Positions 26,746 to 35,704 of a stretch of DNA of 64,000 nt are shown in pieces. How positions within the stretch are numbered: the stretch's first letter is position 1; each line of letters opens with the position of its first letter. Origin of the DNA: an uncultured delta proteobacterium (GTDB lineage Bacteria > Desulfobacterota > Desulfovibrionia > Desulfovibrionales > Desulfovibrionaceae); contig CAILNX010000032.1 in the NCBI GenBank assembly GCA_903835685.1, positions 58,459-122,458 on the forward strand, read 5' to 3'. Under the pieces are notes generated by a model. It ran no database searches and was not told the origin of the DNA. It saw nothing but the letters and a program-made list of their open reading frames with translations. Both the position numbers and the translations under genes were made by a program.

Positions 26746-27399
26746 ATGTACGTCGGCCTGAAGATGCTCAAGAATTTCTACACCGCCGAGCCCAAGACCC
26801 TGGTCAAGGACGCCCAGAAGCGCATGGACGAGCAGGATCTGGGCCTGGTCCTGGTCATGGAGGAGGGCCGGGTGATCGGCTACGTGCGCAAGGAGGACAT
26901 CCTGGCCTCGCTGCCCTCCATGATGACCTCCCTGGACAAGCACGAGATCGGCTACCTCATGTCCAAGCTCACGGTGGACAAGCTGTTGCGCAAGGACATC
27001 CTCTCGGTCTCCCCGGAAACCGAGATCGAGGCCGCGGCCTACACCATGTGGAAGAAGAACGTGGCCGGGCTGGCGGTCATGGACCACGGCGGAAAGCTGC
27101 TCGGCTACATCAACCGCACGGTCATGCTGGAAGTGCTGGTGGAGGAGCTGGGATACCAGCAGGGCGGGTCGCGCATCGTCATCGAGACCCCGGAGCGCTC
27201 CGGCGTGCTGCGCGAGGTCTCCGGACTCATCGCGGACATGGGCCTGTCCATCATCTCCACCGGGACCTTCTATCACAAGGACCGCCGCCTGGTGGTGGTC
27301 CGGGTGGCCACGGACGACCCCTCCAAAGTCGCGGCCGCGCTCCAGGAGCGGAACTACCAGGTGGTCGGCCCCATGGACTTCATGGACGAGTGGACCTGA
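26746..27399 (+). CDS. CBS-pair plus ACT-domain protein (AcuB-like)
   Basis: A 217-residue cytoplasmic protein with two CBS motifs (about 10-60 and 85-140; MSKLTVDKLLRKDILSVSPE, NRTVMLEVLVEEL) and a C-terminal ACT-like domain (about 143-210; RIVIETPERSGVLREVSGLI). CBS domains bind adenine nucleotides and ACT domains bind amino acids, so it may report energy or amino-acid status. Its stop overlaps the livG start (TGATG), suggesting it regulates or is co-regulated with the transporter. The 127 bp upstream contain small GC hairpins but no convincing promoter. Confidence 0.8.
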   Translation: MYVGLKMLKNFYTAEPKTLVKDAQKRMDEQDLGLVLVMEEGRVIGYVRKEDILASLPSMMTSLDKHEIGYLMSKLTVDKLLRKDILSVSPETEIEAAAYTMWKKNVAGLAVMDHGGKLLGYINRTVMLEVLVEELGYQQGGSRIVIETPERSGVLREVSGLIADMGLSIISTGTFYHKDRRLVVVRVATDDPSKVAAALQERNYQVVGPMDFMDEWT

Positions 27400-28181
27400 T
27401 GGCCAACCTTGAGGTTTCGTCCCTGACCCTGACCTTCCGGGGTCTGGCCGCGCTCATGGACGTGAGCTTCATTGTGCCCGAGGGCCAGATCGTGTCCCTC
27501 ATCGGACCCAACGGCGCGGGCAAGACCAGCATGCTCAACTGCATTTCCGGCCGCTACACCCCGGACTGCGGCCAAATCAGCCTGGACGGCTTGGACCTCC
27601 TGCGCCTGCCCGCCCACCGGCGCACCAGCCTGGGCCTGTCCCGGACCTTTCAGAACATCGCCCTGTTCAAGGGCCTCTCGGTGCTGGACAACCTCATGGT
27701 CGGTCGCCACCATCTCATGGACACCGGCCTTCTGGCCTCCATCCTCTATTTCGGCCCGGCCCGGCGCAAGGAGGACGCCCACCGCCTCAAGGTGGAGGAG
27801 ATCATCGATTTCCTGGGCCTGTCCCCCTACCGCCACCAGATCGCCGGACGCCTGCCCTACGGGGTGCAGAAAAGAGTGGAGTTGGGCCGGGCCCTGGCCG
27901 CCGAACCCCGACTCATCCTCCTGGACGAGCCCATGGCCGGCATGAACCTGGAGGAGACCGAGGACATGGCCCGCTATATTTTGGACCTCAACGAGGAGTG
28001 GGCGATCACTACGCTTCTGGTGGAGCACGACATGGGCGTGGTCATGGACATCTCGGACCAGGTGGTGGTGCTCGACTTCGGCAGCGTCCTGGCCCAGGGC
28101 GCGCCGGGCGAGGTTCAGCAGAACCCCGAGGTGGTCCGCGCCTACCTCGGGAGTGAAGACTCACATTTCTTGGGGCGCTGA
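27399..28181 (+). CDS. livG: Branched-chain amino acid ABC transporter ATPase LivG
   Basis: A 260-residue ABC ATPase with Walker A GPNGAGKTS (about 35-43), the LivG-type extended region RTSLGLSRTFQNIALFKGLS, signature LPYGVQKRVELGRAL (a LivG-like variant of LSGGQ), and Walker B LILLDEPMAGMN. The ATG overlaps the preceding stop. It works with LivF and the LivH/LivM permeases to import hydrophobic or aromatic amino acids or related acids. Confidence 0.92.
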   Translation: MANLEVSSLTLTFRGLAALMDVSFIVPEGQIVSLIGPNGAGKTSMLNCISGRYTPDCGQISLDGLDLLRLPAHRRTSLGLSRTFQNIALFKGLSVLDNLMVGRHHLMDTGLLASILYFGPARRKEDAHRLKVEEIIDFLGLSPYRHQIAGRLPYGVQKRVELGRALAAEPRLILLDEPMAGMNLEETEDMARYILDLNEEWAITTLLVEHDMGVVMDISDQVVVLDFGSVLAQGAPGEVQQNPEVVRAYLGSEDSHFLGR

Positions 28182-28183
28182 GC

Positions 28184-30070
28184 ATGACCAAACCCTACGA
28201 CACCACCCTGCCCGCCCTGCTCCTGAAGCAGGCTTCCGAGCGCGGGGAGCGCACGGCCCTGCGCGAAAAGGAGTGGGGGGTGTGGCAGGCCTTCACCTGG
28301 CGGGACTTCCTCGCGGCCACGGCCGAGTTCGCGGCCGGGATGAAGACCCTGGGCCTTGGCCGGGGCGACATCGTGGTCCTCATCGGGGACAACCGCCCGG
28401 AGTGGATGTGGGCCGAACTGGCCATCCAGGCCCTGGGCGGGGTGGCCCTGGGCCTGTACCAGGACGCCCCGGCCGAGGAGATCCGTTACGTCTTCGAACT
28501 GTCCAAGGCTCGGCTGGTGGTGGCCGAGGACCAGGAGCAGGTGGACAAGATTCTGGAGCTGGTGCCCGGCACGTCCATTGCGCACATCGTGTACCACGAC
28601 GAAAAAGGCCTGACCCGGTACGACGAGCCCGGGCTCCTGTCCTTCACGGAAGTGCGGGACAAGGGCCGGGAGGGCGCGGCCGAGTTTCCGGCCTGGGTGG
28701 CGGCCCTGTCCCCCGAAGACACCGCCCTTATCGCCACCACCTCCGGGACCACGGGGCGGCCCAAGCTGGCCATGCTCTCCCACCGAAACCTCCTGGCCAT
28801 GGCCTGGAACCTGGGCCAGGTGGACCCCAAACAGCCCACCGACGAATTCGTGTCCTTCCTCCCCCTGGCCTGGATGGGCGAGCAGATGATGGCCGTGGCC
28901 TCGGCCCTGCTCTTCGGGTTCACCGTGAACTTTCCCGAGGAGCCGGACACCATCCAGAACGACATCCGGGAGATCGGCCCGCACCTCATCTTCTCTCCCC
29001 CCCGGGTCTGGGAGAACATGGCCGCCTCGGTGCGGGTCAAGATCATGGAAAGCTCGCCGCTGAAACAGCGGCTGTACCACTGGCTCCTGCCCATCGGTCT
29101 CAAGCACGCCGACTGCTGCTTCGCGGGACGTACGCCGGGCCTGGGCCTGAAGTTCCTGTATTTCCTGGCCCAGATGGGCCTGTTCCGCGCCCTGCGGGAC
29201 CGCCTGGGCTTTTCCCGGGTGCGCTCGGCCTCCACGGGCGGCGCGGCTCTCGGCCCGGACACCTTCCGCTTCTTCCACGCCCTGGGCGTGAACTTGAAGC
29301 AGATTTACGGCCAGACCGAGATCGCGGGCATCTCCTGCATCCACCGGGACCGGGCCGTGCAATTCGATTCCGTGGGCGCGCCCATCCCGGAGACCGAGAT
29401 CTCCATCAGCCCCGAGGGCGAGATTCTGTCCAAAAGCCCGGCCGTGTTCCAGGGCTACTATAAGAATCCCGAGGCCACGGCCGAGACGGTTACGGACGGC
29501 TGGCTGCGCTCGGGCGACGCGGGCTATTTCAACGAGTCCGGGCAGTTGGTGGTCATCGACCGGTTGAAGGACGTCATGCGCCTGGCCGACGGGGAGCGCT
29601 TCTCCCCCCAGTTCCTGGAGAACAAGCTCAAATTTTCGCCCTACGTGCGCGAGGCCGTGGCCTTGGGCCAGGGCCAGGACTTCACGGCCGCCATCGTGTG
29701 CATTGATTTCGAGATCGCGGGCCGTTTCGCCGAGAGCCGCCTGATCACCTACACCACCTACCAGGACCTGTCCGCCCGGCCGGAGATTTACGAACTCATC
29801 CGCGACGAGATCCGGGGGGTGAACCTGACCCTGCCGGAAAAAATCCGCATCCGGCGTTTCGCCCTGCTTTTCAAGGAGCTGGACGCGGACGACGGGGAGC
29901 TGACCCGCACCCGCAAGGTCCGGCGGACCACGGTGCAGGAGCGCTACCAGGCCCTGACCGAGGCCCTGTTCTCGGGCCAGGACCGGGTGTGCCTGTCCTG
30001 CGCCATCACCTACCAGGACGGCCGCGTGCGCCAGATCGGCGGCGACGTGTGCATCGAGGACGTATGCTAG
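28184..30070 (+). CDS. AMP-forming long-chain acyl-CoA synthetase family ligase
   Basis: A 628-residue adenylate-forming enzyme of the AMP-dependent synthetase/ligase family. Seen: the P-loop motif TSGTTGRPKLAMLSH, YGQTEIAG, the hinge DGWLRSGDAGYF and RLKDVMRLADGERF in place of the usual K-containing GGK motif. The C-terminal tail carries CLSCA and a terminal VC. It sits between livG and livH within an amino-acid-type transporter operon, an arrangement that suggests it activates the imported or derived acid to a CoA thioester. Chain-length preference cannot be told. Confidence 0.88.
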   Translation: MTKPYDTTLPALLLKQASERGERTALREKEWGVWQAFTWRDFLAATAEFAAGMKTLGLGRGDIVVLIGDNRPEWMWAELAIQALGGVALGLYQDAPAEEIRYVFELSKARLVVAEDQEQVDKILELVPGTSIAHIVYHDEKGLTRYDEPGLLSFTEVRDKGREGAAEFPAWVAALSPEDTALIATTSGTTGRPKLAMLSHRNLLAMAWNLGQVDPKQPTDEFVSFLPLAWMGEQMMAVASALLFGFTVNFPEEPDTIQNDIREIGPHLIFSPPRVWENMAASVRVKIMESSPLKQRLYHWLLPIGLKHADCCFAGRTPGLGLKFLYFLAQMGLFRALRDRLGFSRVRSASTGGAALGPDTFRFFHALGVNLKQIYGQTEIAGISCIHRDRAVQFDSVGAPIPETEISISPEGEILSKSPAVFQGYYKNPEATAETVTDGWLRSGDAGYFNESGQLVVIDRLKDVMRLADGERFSPQFLENKLKFSPYVREAVALGQGQDFTAAIVCIDFEIAGRFAESRLITYTTYQDLSARPEIYELIRDEIRGVNLTLPEKIRIRRFALLFKELDADDGELTRTRKVRRTTVQERYQALTEALFSGQDRVCLSCAITYQDGRVRQIGGDVCIEDVC

Positions 30071-30954
30071 AGTATTACCTGCAACTCCTGGTCAACGGCC
30101 TGGTGGTGGGGAGCATCTACTCTCTGGTGGCCCTGGGGTTCGTGATCATCTACAAGGCCACCAAGGTGGTCAACTTCGCCCAGGGCGAACTGCTCATGGT
30201 CGGGGCCTACGTGTGCTACGCGCTCACGGTCCAGGCCCAGGTCCCCTTTGTGGCCGCCTTCCTGCTCACCCTGGGCTTTTCCGTGGTCCTGGGCCTGGCT
30301 GTGGAGCGCCTGGCCCTGCGGCCGCTGATCGGCGAGGCGCACATCAGCGTGATCATGGTCACCATCGGCCTGTCCTCGGTCCTGAAATCCCTGGTCCAGC
30401 TCTTTTGGGGCACCAACATCCAGGTCTTTCCCGAGGTCCTGCCCAACACCCCGGTGTTCATCGCCGGGATGCCCGTGTCCCCGGTGTACATCGCGGCCTT
30501 TGCCCTGTCCTTTCTGCTGTTTGCGGGCTTCTCCCTGTTCTTCAAGTACTCCCGCCTGGGCATCGCCATGCGGGCCACGGCCTTTGACCAGCAGGCCGCC
30601 CAGTCCATGGGCATCGGGGTGAAGAACATCTTCGCCCTGTCCTGGTGCATCGCCTGCGTGGTGTCCTGCGTGGGCGGGGTGATCCTGGGCAACATCAACG
30701 GGATCAACGCCCAGCTTGGCTACATGGGCCTCAAGGTCTTCCCGGCCGTGATCCTGGGCGGGCTGGACAGCTTACTCGGCGCGGCCGTGGGCGGGCTGAT
30801 CATCGGGGTGCTGGAGAATGTCTGCGACGGCCTGGCCAAGGATGTGCTGAACCTGTCCGGGTTCAAGGAGGTGGCCGCCTTTGTCGTCCTGGTGGTCATC
30901 CTGATGATCCGGCCCTACGGCCTGTTCGGAACCCACGAAATCGAGCGGGTCTAG
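30064..30954 (+). CDS. livH: Branched-chain amino acid ABC transporter permease LivH
   Basis: A 296-residue inner-membrane permease with the LivH N-terminal signature LLVNGLVVGSIYSLVALGFV, YKATKVVNFAQGELLMVGAY and VILGGLDSLLGAAVGGLIIG. The ATG at 30064 overlaps the ligase stop. It pairs with LivM to form the membrane channel. Confidence 0.95.
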   Translation: MLEYYLQLLVNGLVVGSIYSLVALGFVIIYKATKVVNFAQGELLMVGAYVCYALTVQAQVPFVAAFLLTLGFSVVLGLAVERLALRPLIGEAHISVIMVTIGLSSVLKSLVQLFWGTNIQVFPEVLPNTPVFIAGMPVSPVYIAAFALSFLLFAGFSLFFKYSRLGIAMRATAFDQQAAQSMGIGVKNIFALSWCIACVVSCVGGVILGNINGINAQLGYMGLKVFPAVILGGLDSLLGAAVGGLIIGVLENVCDGLAKDVLNLSGFKEVAAFVVLVVILMIRPYGLFGTHEIERV

Positions 30955-30956
30955 CC

Positions 30957-32003
30957 ATGCGCGGCAAATGCGGACTGTTTTTCTCCTCCTACCGGGCCGA
31001 GGCCGGGCTCTTTCCCAGCGCCTTTCAGAAGACCTGCCTGGGCCTGTTTTTGGCCGCGCTCTGCGCCTGCCCCCTGGTCCTGGACACCTACCACGTGTCC
31101 ATCCTGAACGTGATCCTCATCGCGGTCATCGGAGCGGCCGGGCTCAACCTGCTCACCGGGGTCTGCGGCCAGATTTCCCTGGGGCACGGGGCCTTCGTGG
31201 GCGTGGGGGCCTACGCCTCGGCCCTGGCCACCCTGTCCGGCTGGCCCTTTGTCCTGTCCCTTCTGGCCGGGGGCCTGGCCGCCGCAGCCACGGGCATGGT
31301 CTTCGGCCTGCCCTCGCTGCGGCTCAAGGGCATCTACCTGGCCATCGCCACCCTGGCCGCCCAACTCATCCTGGAATACCTGTTCCTGCACGCCACGGCC
31401 CTGACCGGGGGCTCCAACGGCCTGGCCTTGGATGCGCCCCAGATCCTGGGCTTTTCCTTCAACACGGACACGCGCATCTTCTACCTCATCCTGGCCGTGG
31501 CCGTGGCCGTGGTCCTGGGGGTCGCCAACATCATCCGCACCCGGCCGGGCCGGGCCTTCGTGGCCATCCGCGATCATCATCTCTCGGCCGAGATCGCCGG
31601 GGTGAACCTGTTCGCCGGAAAGCTCTCGGCCTTCGGGGTCAGCGCCTTTCTGGCCGGAGTGGCCGGGTGTCTGTGGGCGCATTACACCATGTTCATCAAT
31701 CCCGAGCAGTTCGGCATCACGCTGTCCATCTCCTATCTGGCCATGATCGTCATCGGCGGCCTGGGCAGCGTGATCGGGGCCATCATGGGCGCGGTGTTCA
31801 TCACCCTGTTGCCCGAACTGCTCAACCTGGCCTCGGGCGGTCTGGCCGGGCTGTTCCCGGATATGAGCGCGTCGCTCAACGCCCTGCGCGAGGGGGTCTT
31901 CGGCCTGACCCTCATCCTGTTCCTCATCTTCGAACCCGAGGGCCTGGCCCACCGCTGGCGGCTGATCAAGGCCTACTGGAAGCTCTATCCCTTCGCGCAC
32001 TAG
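30957..32003 (+). CDS. livM: Branched-chain amino acid ABC transporter permease LivM
   Basis: A 348-residue permease with the LivM core GLNLLTGVCGQISLGHGAFV, LRLKGIYLAIATLAAQLIL, TGGSNGL and MIVIGGLGSVIGAIMGAV. The start at 30957, 2 bp after the livH stop, gives a normal-length LivM with about ten spans. Confidence 0.95.
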   Translation: MRGKCGLFFSSYRAEAGLFPSAFQKTCLGLFLAALCACPLVLDTYHVSILNVILIAVIGAAGLNLLTGVCGQISLGHGAFVGVGAYASALATLSGWPFVLSLLAGGLAAAATGMVFGLPSLRLKGIYLAIATLAAQLILEYLFLHATALTGGSNGLALDAPQILGFSFNTDTRIFYLILAVAVAVVLGVANIIRTRPGRAFVAIRDHHLSAEIAGVNLFAGKLSAFGVSAFLAGVAGCLWAHYTMFINPEQFGITLSISYLAMIVIGGLGSVIGAIMGAVFITLLPELLNLASGGLAGLFPDMSASLNALREGVFGLTLILFLIFEPEGLAHRWRLIKAYWKLYPFAH

Positions 32004-32062
32004 CCGGGGAGGGAATCGGTTTTTTTCAGGTTCGCGAACAACCAACCTGCAAGGGGGATGAC

Positions 32063-33253
32063 ATGAAAACCTGGACCAAAATGCTGTGCGCGGCCGCCCT
32101 GGCCCTGCTCCTGCCCACCCTGCCCACCCTGGTCGACACTGCCGCCCTGGCCGCCGAACTCAAGGTGGGCTCGACCATGGACCTCTCCGGCCCGACCTCC
32201 TCGGTGGGCCAGCCCTACGCCAAGGGCATCCGGGACTGCGTGGCCTGGCTGAACGCCAATGGCGGGGTGGCCGGAAACACGATCACTCTCGTCGAGGTGG
32301 ACGACGCCTACAACGTGCAGCAGGGCATGGCCGCGTACAAACGCTTCGTGGCCCAGGAAAAGGTGGTGGCGGTCCAGGGTTTCGGCACGGCCATCGTGGA
32401 GGCCCTGGTCAAGTTCGCGGCCAAGGACCAGATTCCCTTTTTCTCGGCCTCCTATTCCGCCCATCTGGCCGACCCGGCGTCCGCGCCCTACAATTTCTTC
32501 ATCGCGGCCGACTACTCCACCCAACTGCGGGCCGCCCTCAAGTATTTCAAGGACCAGTGGAAAGAGGCCCGGGCTCCCAAGCTGGCCTTCACCTACCCGG
32601 ACGCGCCCTATGGCCTGGTGCCCATTGCCGCTGGCAAGCAGTTCGCCAAGGAGCTGGGTTTTGAGGTGGTCGGGGACGAGACCGTGGACTTGAAAGCCAT
32701 CGACGCCACCACCCAGCTTCTGTCCCTGCAGAAAAAGGCCCCGGACTACACCTGGATCGGCGGCACCACGCCCTCTGCGGCCGTGATGATGAAGGACGCC
32801 CAGAAGGTGGGGGTCAAGACCACCTTTTTCACCAACATCTGGGGATCGGACGAGAACATCTTCAAGCTGGCCGGGCCAGCGGCCGAGGGCGGCTACTCCC
32901 TCCAGGCCGCGGCGGTCTACGGCCAGGACGTGCCGGGCATGAAGGTCATCCAGGAAGTGACCAAGGGCGAGCCCCAGATGACCCACTACGTGCGCGGGTT
33001 CACCTCCATGCTGGTCCTGGCCGAGGGCATCAAGAAGGCCGCGGCCAAGGGCAAGGTGGACGGCCAGTCCATCAAGGAGGCCCTGGAGACCCTGCGGGAC
33101 TTCGACCCCATGGGCCTGACCCCGGCCATCAGCTATTTCCCGGACGACCACCGGCCGAGCATGGCCGTATTCCTGTACAAGATGACCGGGGGCAAGCTGG
33201 TCTTCGCGGCCAAGCAGGAACTGCCCCGGGACAAGGCCTGGCTGGGCAAGTAG
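32063..33253 (+). CDS. livJ: Periplasmic substrate-binding protein of the Liv-type transporter
   Basis: A 396-residue binding protein with a signal peptide (MKTWTKMLCAAALALLLPTL, cleavage probably after ALA near residue 33) and the type I periplasmic-binding fold (KVGSTMDLSGPTSSVGQPYA, GIRDCVAWLNANGGVAGNTI). AAGGGGG stands before the ATG at 32063. Ligands of this family include branched-chain and aromatic amino acids, amides and aromatic acids. The two neighbouring CoA ligases favour a carboxylic-acid or amino-acid-derived substrate. Confidence 0.9.
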   Translation: MKTWTKMLCAAALALLLPTLPTLVDTAALAAELKVGSTMDLSGPTSSVGQPYAKGIRDCVAWLNANGGVAGNTITLVEVDDAYNVQQGMAAYKRFVAQEKVVAVQGFGTAIVEALVKFAAKDQIPFFSASYSAHLADPASAPYNFFIAADYSTQLRAALKYFKDQWKEARAPKLAFTYPDAPYGLVPIAAGKQFAKELGFEVVGDETVDLKAIDATTQLLSLQKKAPDYTWIGGTTPSAAVMMKDAQKVGVKTTFFTNIWGSDENIFKLAGPAAEGGYSLQAAAVYGQDVPGMKVIQEVTKGEPQMTHYVRGFTSMLVLAEGIKKAAAKGKVDGQSIKEALETLRDFDPMGLTPAISYFPDDHRPSMAVFLYKMTGGKLVFAAKQELPRDKAWLGK

Positions 33254-33277
33254 CCCTTCCCCTTATTTGAGGTGACG

Positions 33278-34075
33278 ATGGAACTCCTGCGCGTGGAAAA
33301 CCTGGAAGTCGTTTACAACGACGTGGTCCTGGTCCTGAAAGGCCTGTCCCTTTCAGCGGCCAAGGGCCGGATCACGGCCCTCTTGGGGGCCAACGGCGCG
33401 GGCAAGACCACCACCTTGAAGGCCGTGTCCGGGCTATTGCACGGGGAGGACGGGGAGGTCACCGACGGCTGCGTGCTCTACGACGGCGCGCCCATCCACC
33501 GCCTGCCGCCCGAACGCATCGTGCGGGCCGGGGTGTTCCAGGTCATGGAGGGCCGCCGGGTCTTCGAGGACCTGGACGTGGAGGAGAACCTGCGCTGCGG
33601 GGCCTTCACCCGGCCCCGGTCCTCCTTTGCCCCCAACCTGGAGAAGGTGTACGCCTATTTCCCCAGGCTCAAGGAGCGGCGCAAGCAGTTGGCCGGGTAC
33701 ATGTCCGGGGGGGAGCAGCAGATGCTGGCCATCGGCCGGGCCATCATGGCCGAGCCCCGGCTGCTGCTCCTGGACGAGCCCTCCCTGGGCCTGGCCCCCT
33801 TGCTGGTGGAGGAGATCTTCGACATCATCCGGCGCTTCAACCAGAGCGAGGGCGTGACCGTGCTCCTGGTGGAGCAGAACGCCCGGGCCGCGCTGTCCGT
33901 GGCCGAGCACGGGTACATCATGGAGAACGGACGGGTGGTCATGGAAGGGCCGTCCAAGGACCTCCTGAACAACCCCGACGTGCAGGAATTCTACCTGGGT
34001 CTGTCCCAGGGCGGGGAAAAGAAGAACTACCGCTCGGTCAAGCACTACCGTCGCCGCAAGCGCTGGCTGGGGTAG
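33278..34075 (+). CDS. livF: Branched-chain amino acid ABC transporter ATPase LivF
   Basis: A 265-residue ABC ATPase: Walker A GANGAGKTT (about 37-45), signature MSGGEQQMLAIGRAI, Walker B LLLLDEPSLGLAP. The GAGGTG ribosome site places the start at the ATG 33278 rather than the in-frame GTG at 33272. The C-terminus is unusually basic (KKNYRSVKHYRRRKRW), longer than most LivF. Confidence 0.93.
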   Translation: MELLRVENLEVVYNDVVLVLKGLSLSAAKGRITALLGANGAGKTTTLKAVSGLLHGEDGEVTDGCVLYDGAPIHRLPPERIVRAGVFQVMEGRRVFEDLDVEENLRCGAFTRPRSSFAPNLEKVYAYFPRLKERRKQLAGYMSGGEQQMLAIGRAIMAEPRLLLLDEPSLGLAPLLVEEIFDIIRRFNQSEGVTVLLVEQNARAALSVAEHGYIMENGRVVMEGPSKDLLNNPDVQEFYLGLSQGGEKKNYRSVKHYRRRKRWLG

Positions 34076-34133
34076 GGCCGGGCGCAGGACGCGAGGCCAG
34101 GATCGAACCACAGCGAAAGACAGGAGGCGGGGC

Positions 34134-35396
34134 ATGAAGAACGTGGAGCGGAGCGCGGGATATTACCACGGCCTGGAGACCGAATCCGGGAGCCAGCGGC
34201 TGGAGCGCAAATGGTTCGCGGTCAGGGACCTGTTGACCCGGGCCGCCCGGGACTCGGACGAATTCAAGGAGCGCCTGGCCCGGGCCGAGGTCAAGGCCGA
34301 GGACATCTGGAGCCCCGAGGACTACGCCCGCATCCCGGTCCTGCGCAAGAAAGAGCTCCTGGCCATCCAGGCCGAGCGCGGCCTGTCCCACTTCCTCACC
34401 CGGGAGATGGGCACCACCCGCCGGATCTATCTCTCGCCCGGCCCGCTGCTTGATCCCGAGGGCAAGCGGCCGGACTACTGGGGCTGGACCGAAGCCTTTT
34501 TCGCGGCCGGATTTCGGCCCGGGGACCTGGCCCAGATGACCTTCAGCTACCACCTGACCCCGGCCGGGCACATGCTGGAAGAGCCCCTGCGGGTCATCGG
34601 CTGCGCGGTGATCCCGGCCGGGCCGGGCAACACCGAGGTTCAAATTGACCTCATGACCAAGTTGCCGGTCACTGGGTTTGTCGGCATGGCCAGCTACCTC
34701 TCCTCCATCGGCCAGAAGGCCCGGGACATGGGCTTGAATCCGCGCAAGGATTTCTCCCTCAAGGTGGCCTTCGTGGCTGCCGAGCGCCTGGCCGAGAGCC
34801 TGCGCCGCCAGGTGGAGGAGGAGTTCGGCATGGTGGTGCGCCAGGGCTACGGCACGGCCGACGTGGGCTGCATCGCCTACGAGTGCCCGCATCTCGGGGG
34901 CATGCACCTGTCCTCCCGGTGCTGGGTGGAGATCTGCGACCCGGCCACCGGCGCGCCCCTGCCCGAGGGCCAGACCGGGGAGGTGGTGGTCACGCCCTTC
35001 ACCGACCTCTACCCCATGATCCGCCTGGCCACCGGGGATCTGTCCCGGATCGAGGCCGGGGCCTGCGCCTGCGGCCGGACCTCGGCCAAGCTGGCGGGCA
35101 TCCTGGGCCGGGTGGACGACACGGCCAAGGTCAAGGGGCAGTTCCTCTATCCCTCCCAGGTGGCCGAGGTGATGGCCAAATTTCCGGGAATCAAGGCCTG
35201 GCAGGCCGTGGTCACCAACCCCAGGGGCAAGGACCATCTGGTTCTGCACCTGGAGCTGGCCGGGAACCTGGACCTGGCCGCCTTTGAGCGGGTCTTTCAG
35301 GCCAAATGCAAGCTCAAGCCCCAGGTCGTGGCCGTGAAGCCCGGGGAGCTGGGCGACGGGGCCAAGACCCTGGTGGATCAGCGGACGTTCGATTAG
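34134..35396 (+). CDS. Phenylacetate-CoA ligase-like enzyme (PaaK family)
   Basis: A 420-residue AMP-forming ligase of the PaaK family, which activates aryl or arylacetic acids. Seen: RIPVLRKKELLAIQ, FSYHLTPAGHMLEEPLRVIG, YGTADVGCIAYECPH, the adenylation hinge VTPFTDLYPMIRLATGDLS and CACGRTSAKLAGILGRVDD. The nucleotide P-loop is less canonical than in phenylacetate ligases. It is last in the liv operon and convergent to the aldehyde oxidoreductase operon; together they suggest arylacetate or indoleacetate metabolism from aromatic amino acids. The exact substrate is inference. Confidence 0.85.
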   Translation: MKNVERSAGYYHGLETESGSQRLERKWFAVRDLLTRAARDSDEFKERLARAEVKAEDIWSPEDYARIPVLRKKELLAIQAERGLSHFLTREMGTTRRIYLSPGPLLDPEGKRPDYWGWTEAFFAAGFRPGDLAQMTFSYHLTPAGHMLEEPLRVIGCAVIPAGPGNTEVQIDLMTKLPVTGFVGMASYLSSIGQKARDMGLNPRKDFSLKVAFVAAERLAESLRRQVEEEFGMVVRQGYGTADVGCIAYECPHLGGMHLSSRCWVEICDPATGAPLPEGQTGEVVVTPFTDLYPMIRLATGDLSRIEAGACACGRTSAKLAGILGRVDDTAKVKGQFLYPSQVAEVMAKFPGIKAWQAVVTNPRGKDHLVLHLELAGNLDLAAFERVFQAKCKLKPQVVAVKPGELGDGAKTLVDQRTFD

Positions 35397-35468
35397 GGAC
35401 GGCCGCCGAGAGGCATCCGGCAGGACGGGTGTCGCGTCCGGGAAACACTGGAGAGGCAACGCGAGGGC

Positions 35469-35693
35469 TCAGCCTCCGCCAACGGCCGGAAAGAGCCCCA
35501 CCCGGTCGCCATCCCGCAATGGCTGGTCCAGCCCGGCGTGCAGGCCGTTGACGAAGATCACCTTGACCTCGGCCGGGTCGATGCGCAGTTCGGCCAGCAG
35601 GTCGGCCACGGTGTGGCCCTCGGCGTGGGGGGTCTCGCCCTCGGGCGGGGAGTGCTCGGCCAGGGTGGCGTAGCATTTCACGGTCAGGGCCAT
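35469..35693 (-). CDS. MoaD/ThiS-family beta-grasp protein of the aldehyde oxidoreductase operon
   Basis: A 74-residue small sulfur-carrier-like protein. Seen: HTVADLLAELRID, VIFVNGLHAG, DGDRVGLFPAVGGG, with the C-terminal Gly-Gly required for thiocarboxylation. The start at 35693 (MALTVKC) has AAGGAG six bases upstream, and the stop of the preceding gene lies inside that site. MoaD-like genes beside tungsten aldehyde oxidoreductases serve tungstopterin cofactor synthesis. Last gene of the operon. Confidence 0.88.
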   Translation of the reverse strand: MALTVKCYATLAEHSPPEGETPHAEGHTVADLLAELRIDPAEVKVIFVNGLHAGLDQPLRDGDRVGLFPAVGGG

Positions 35694-35704
35694 GGCGGAC
35701 TCCT

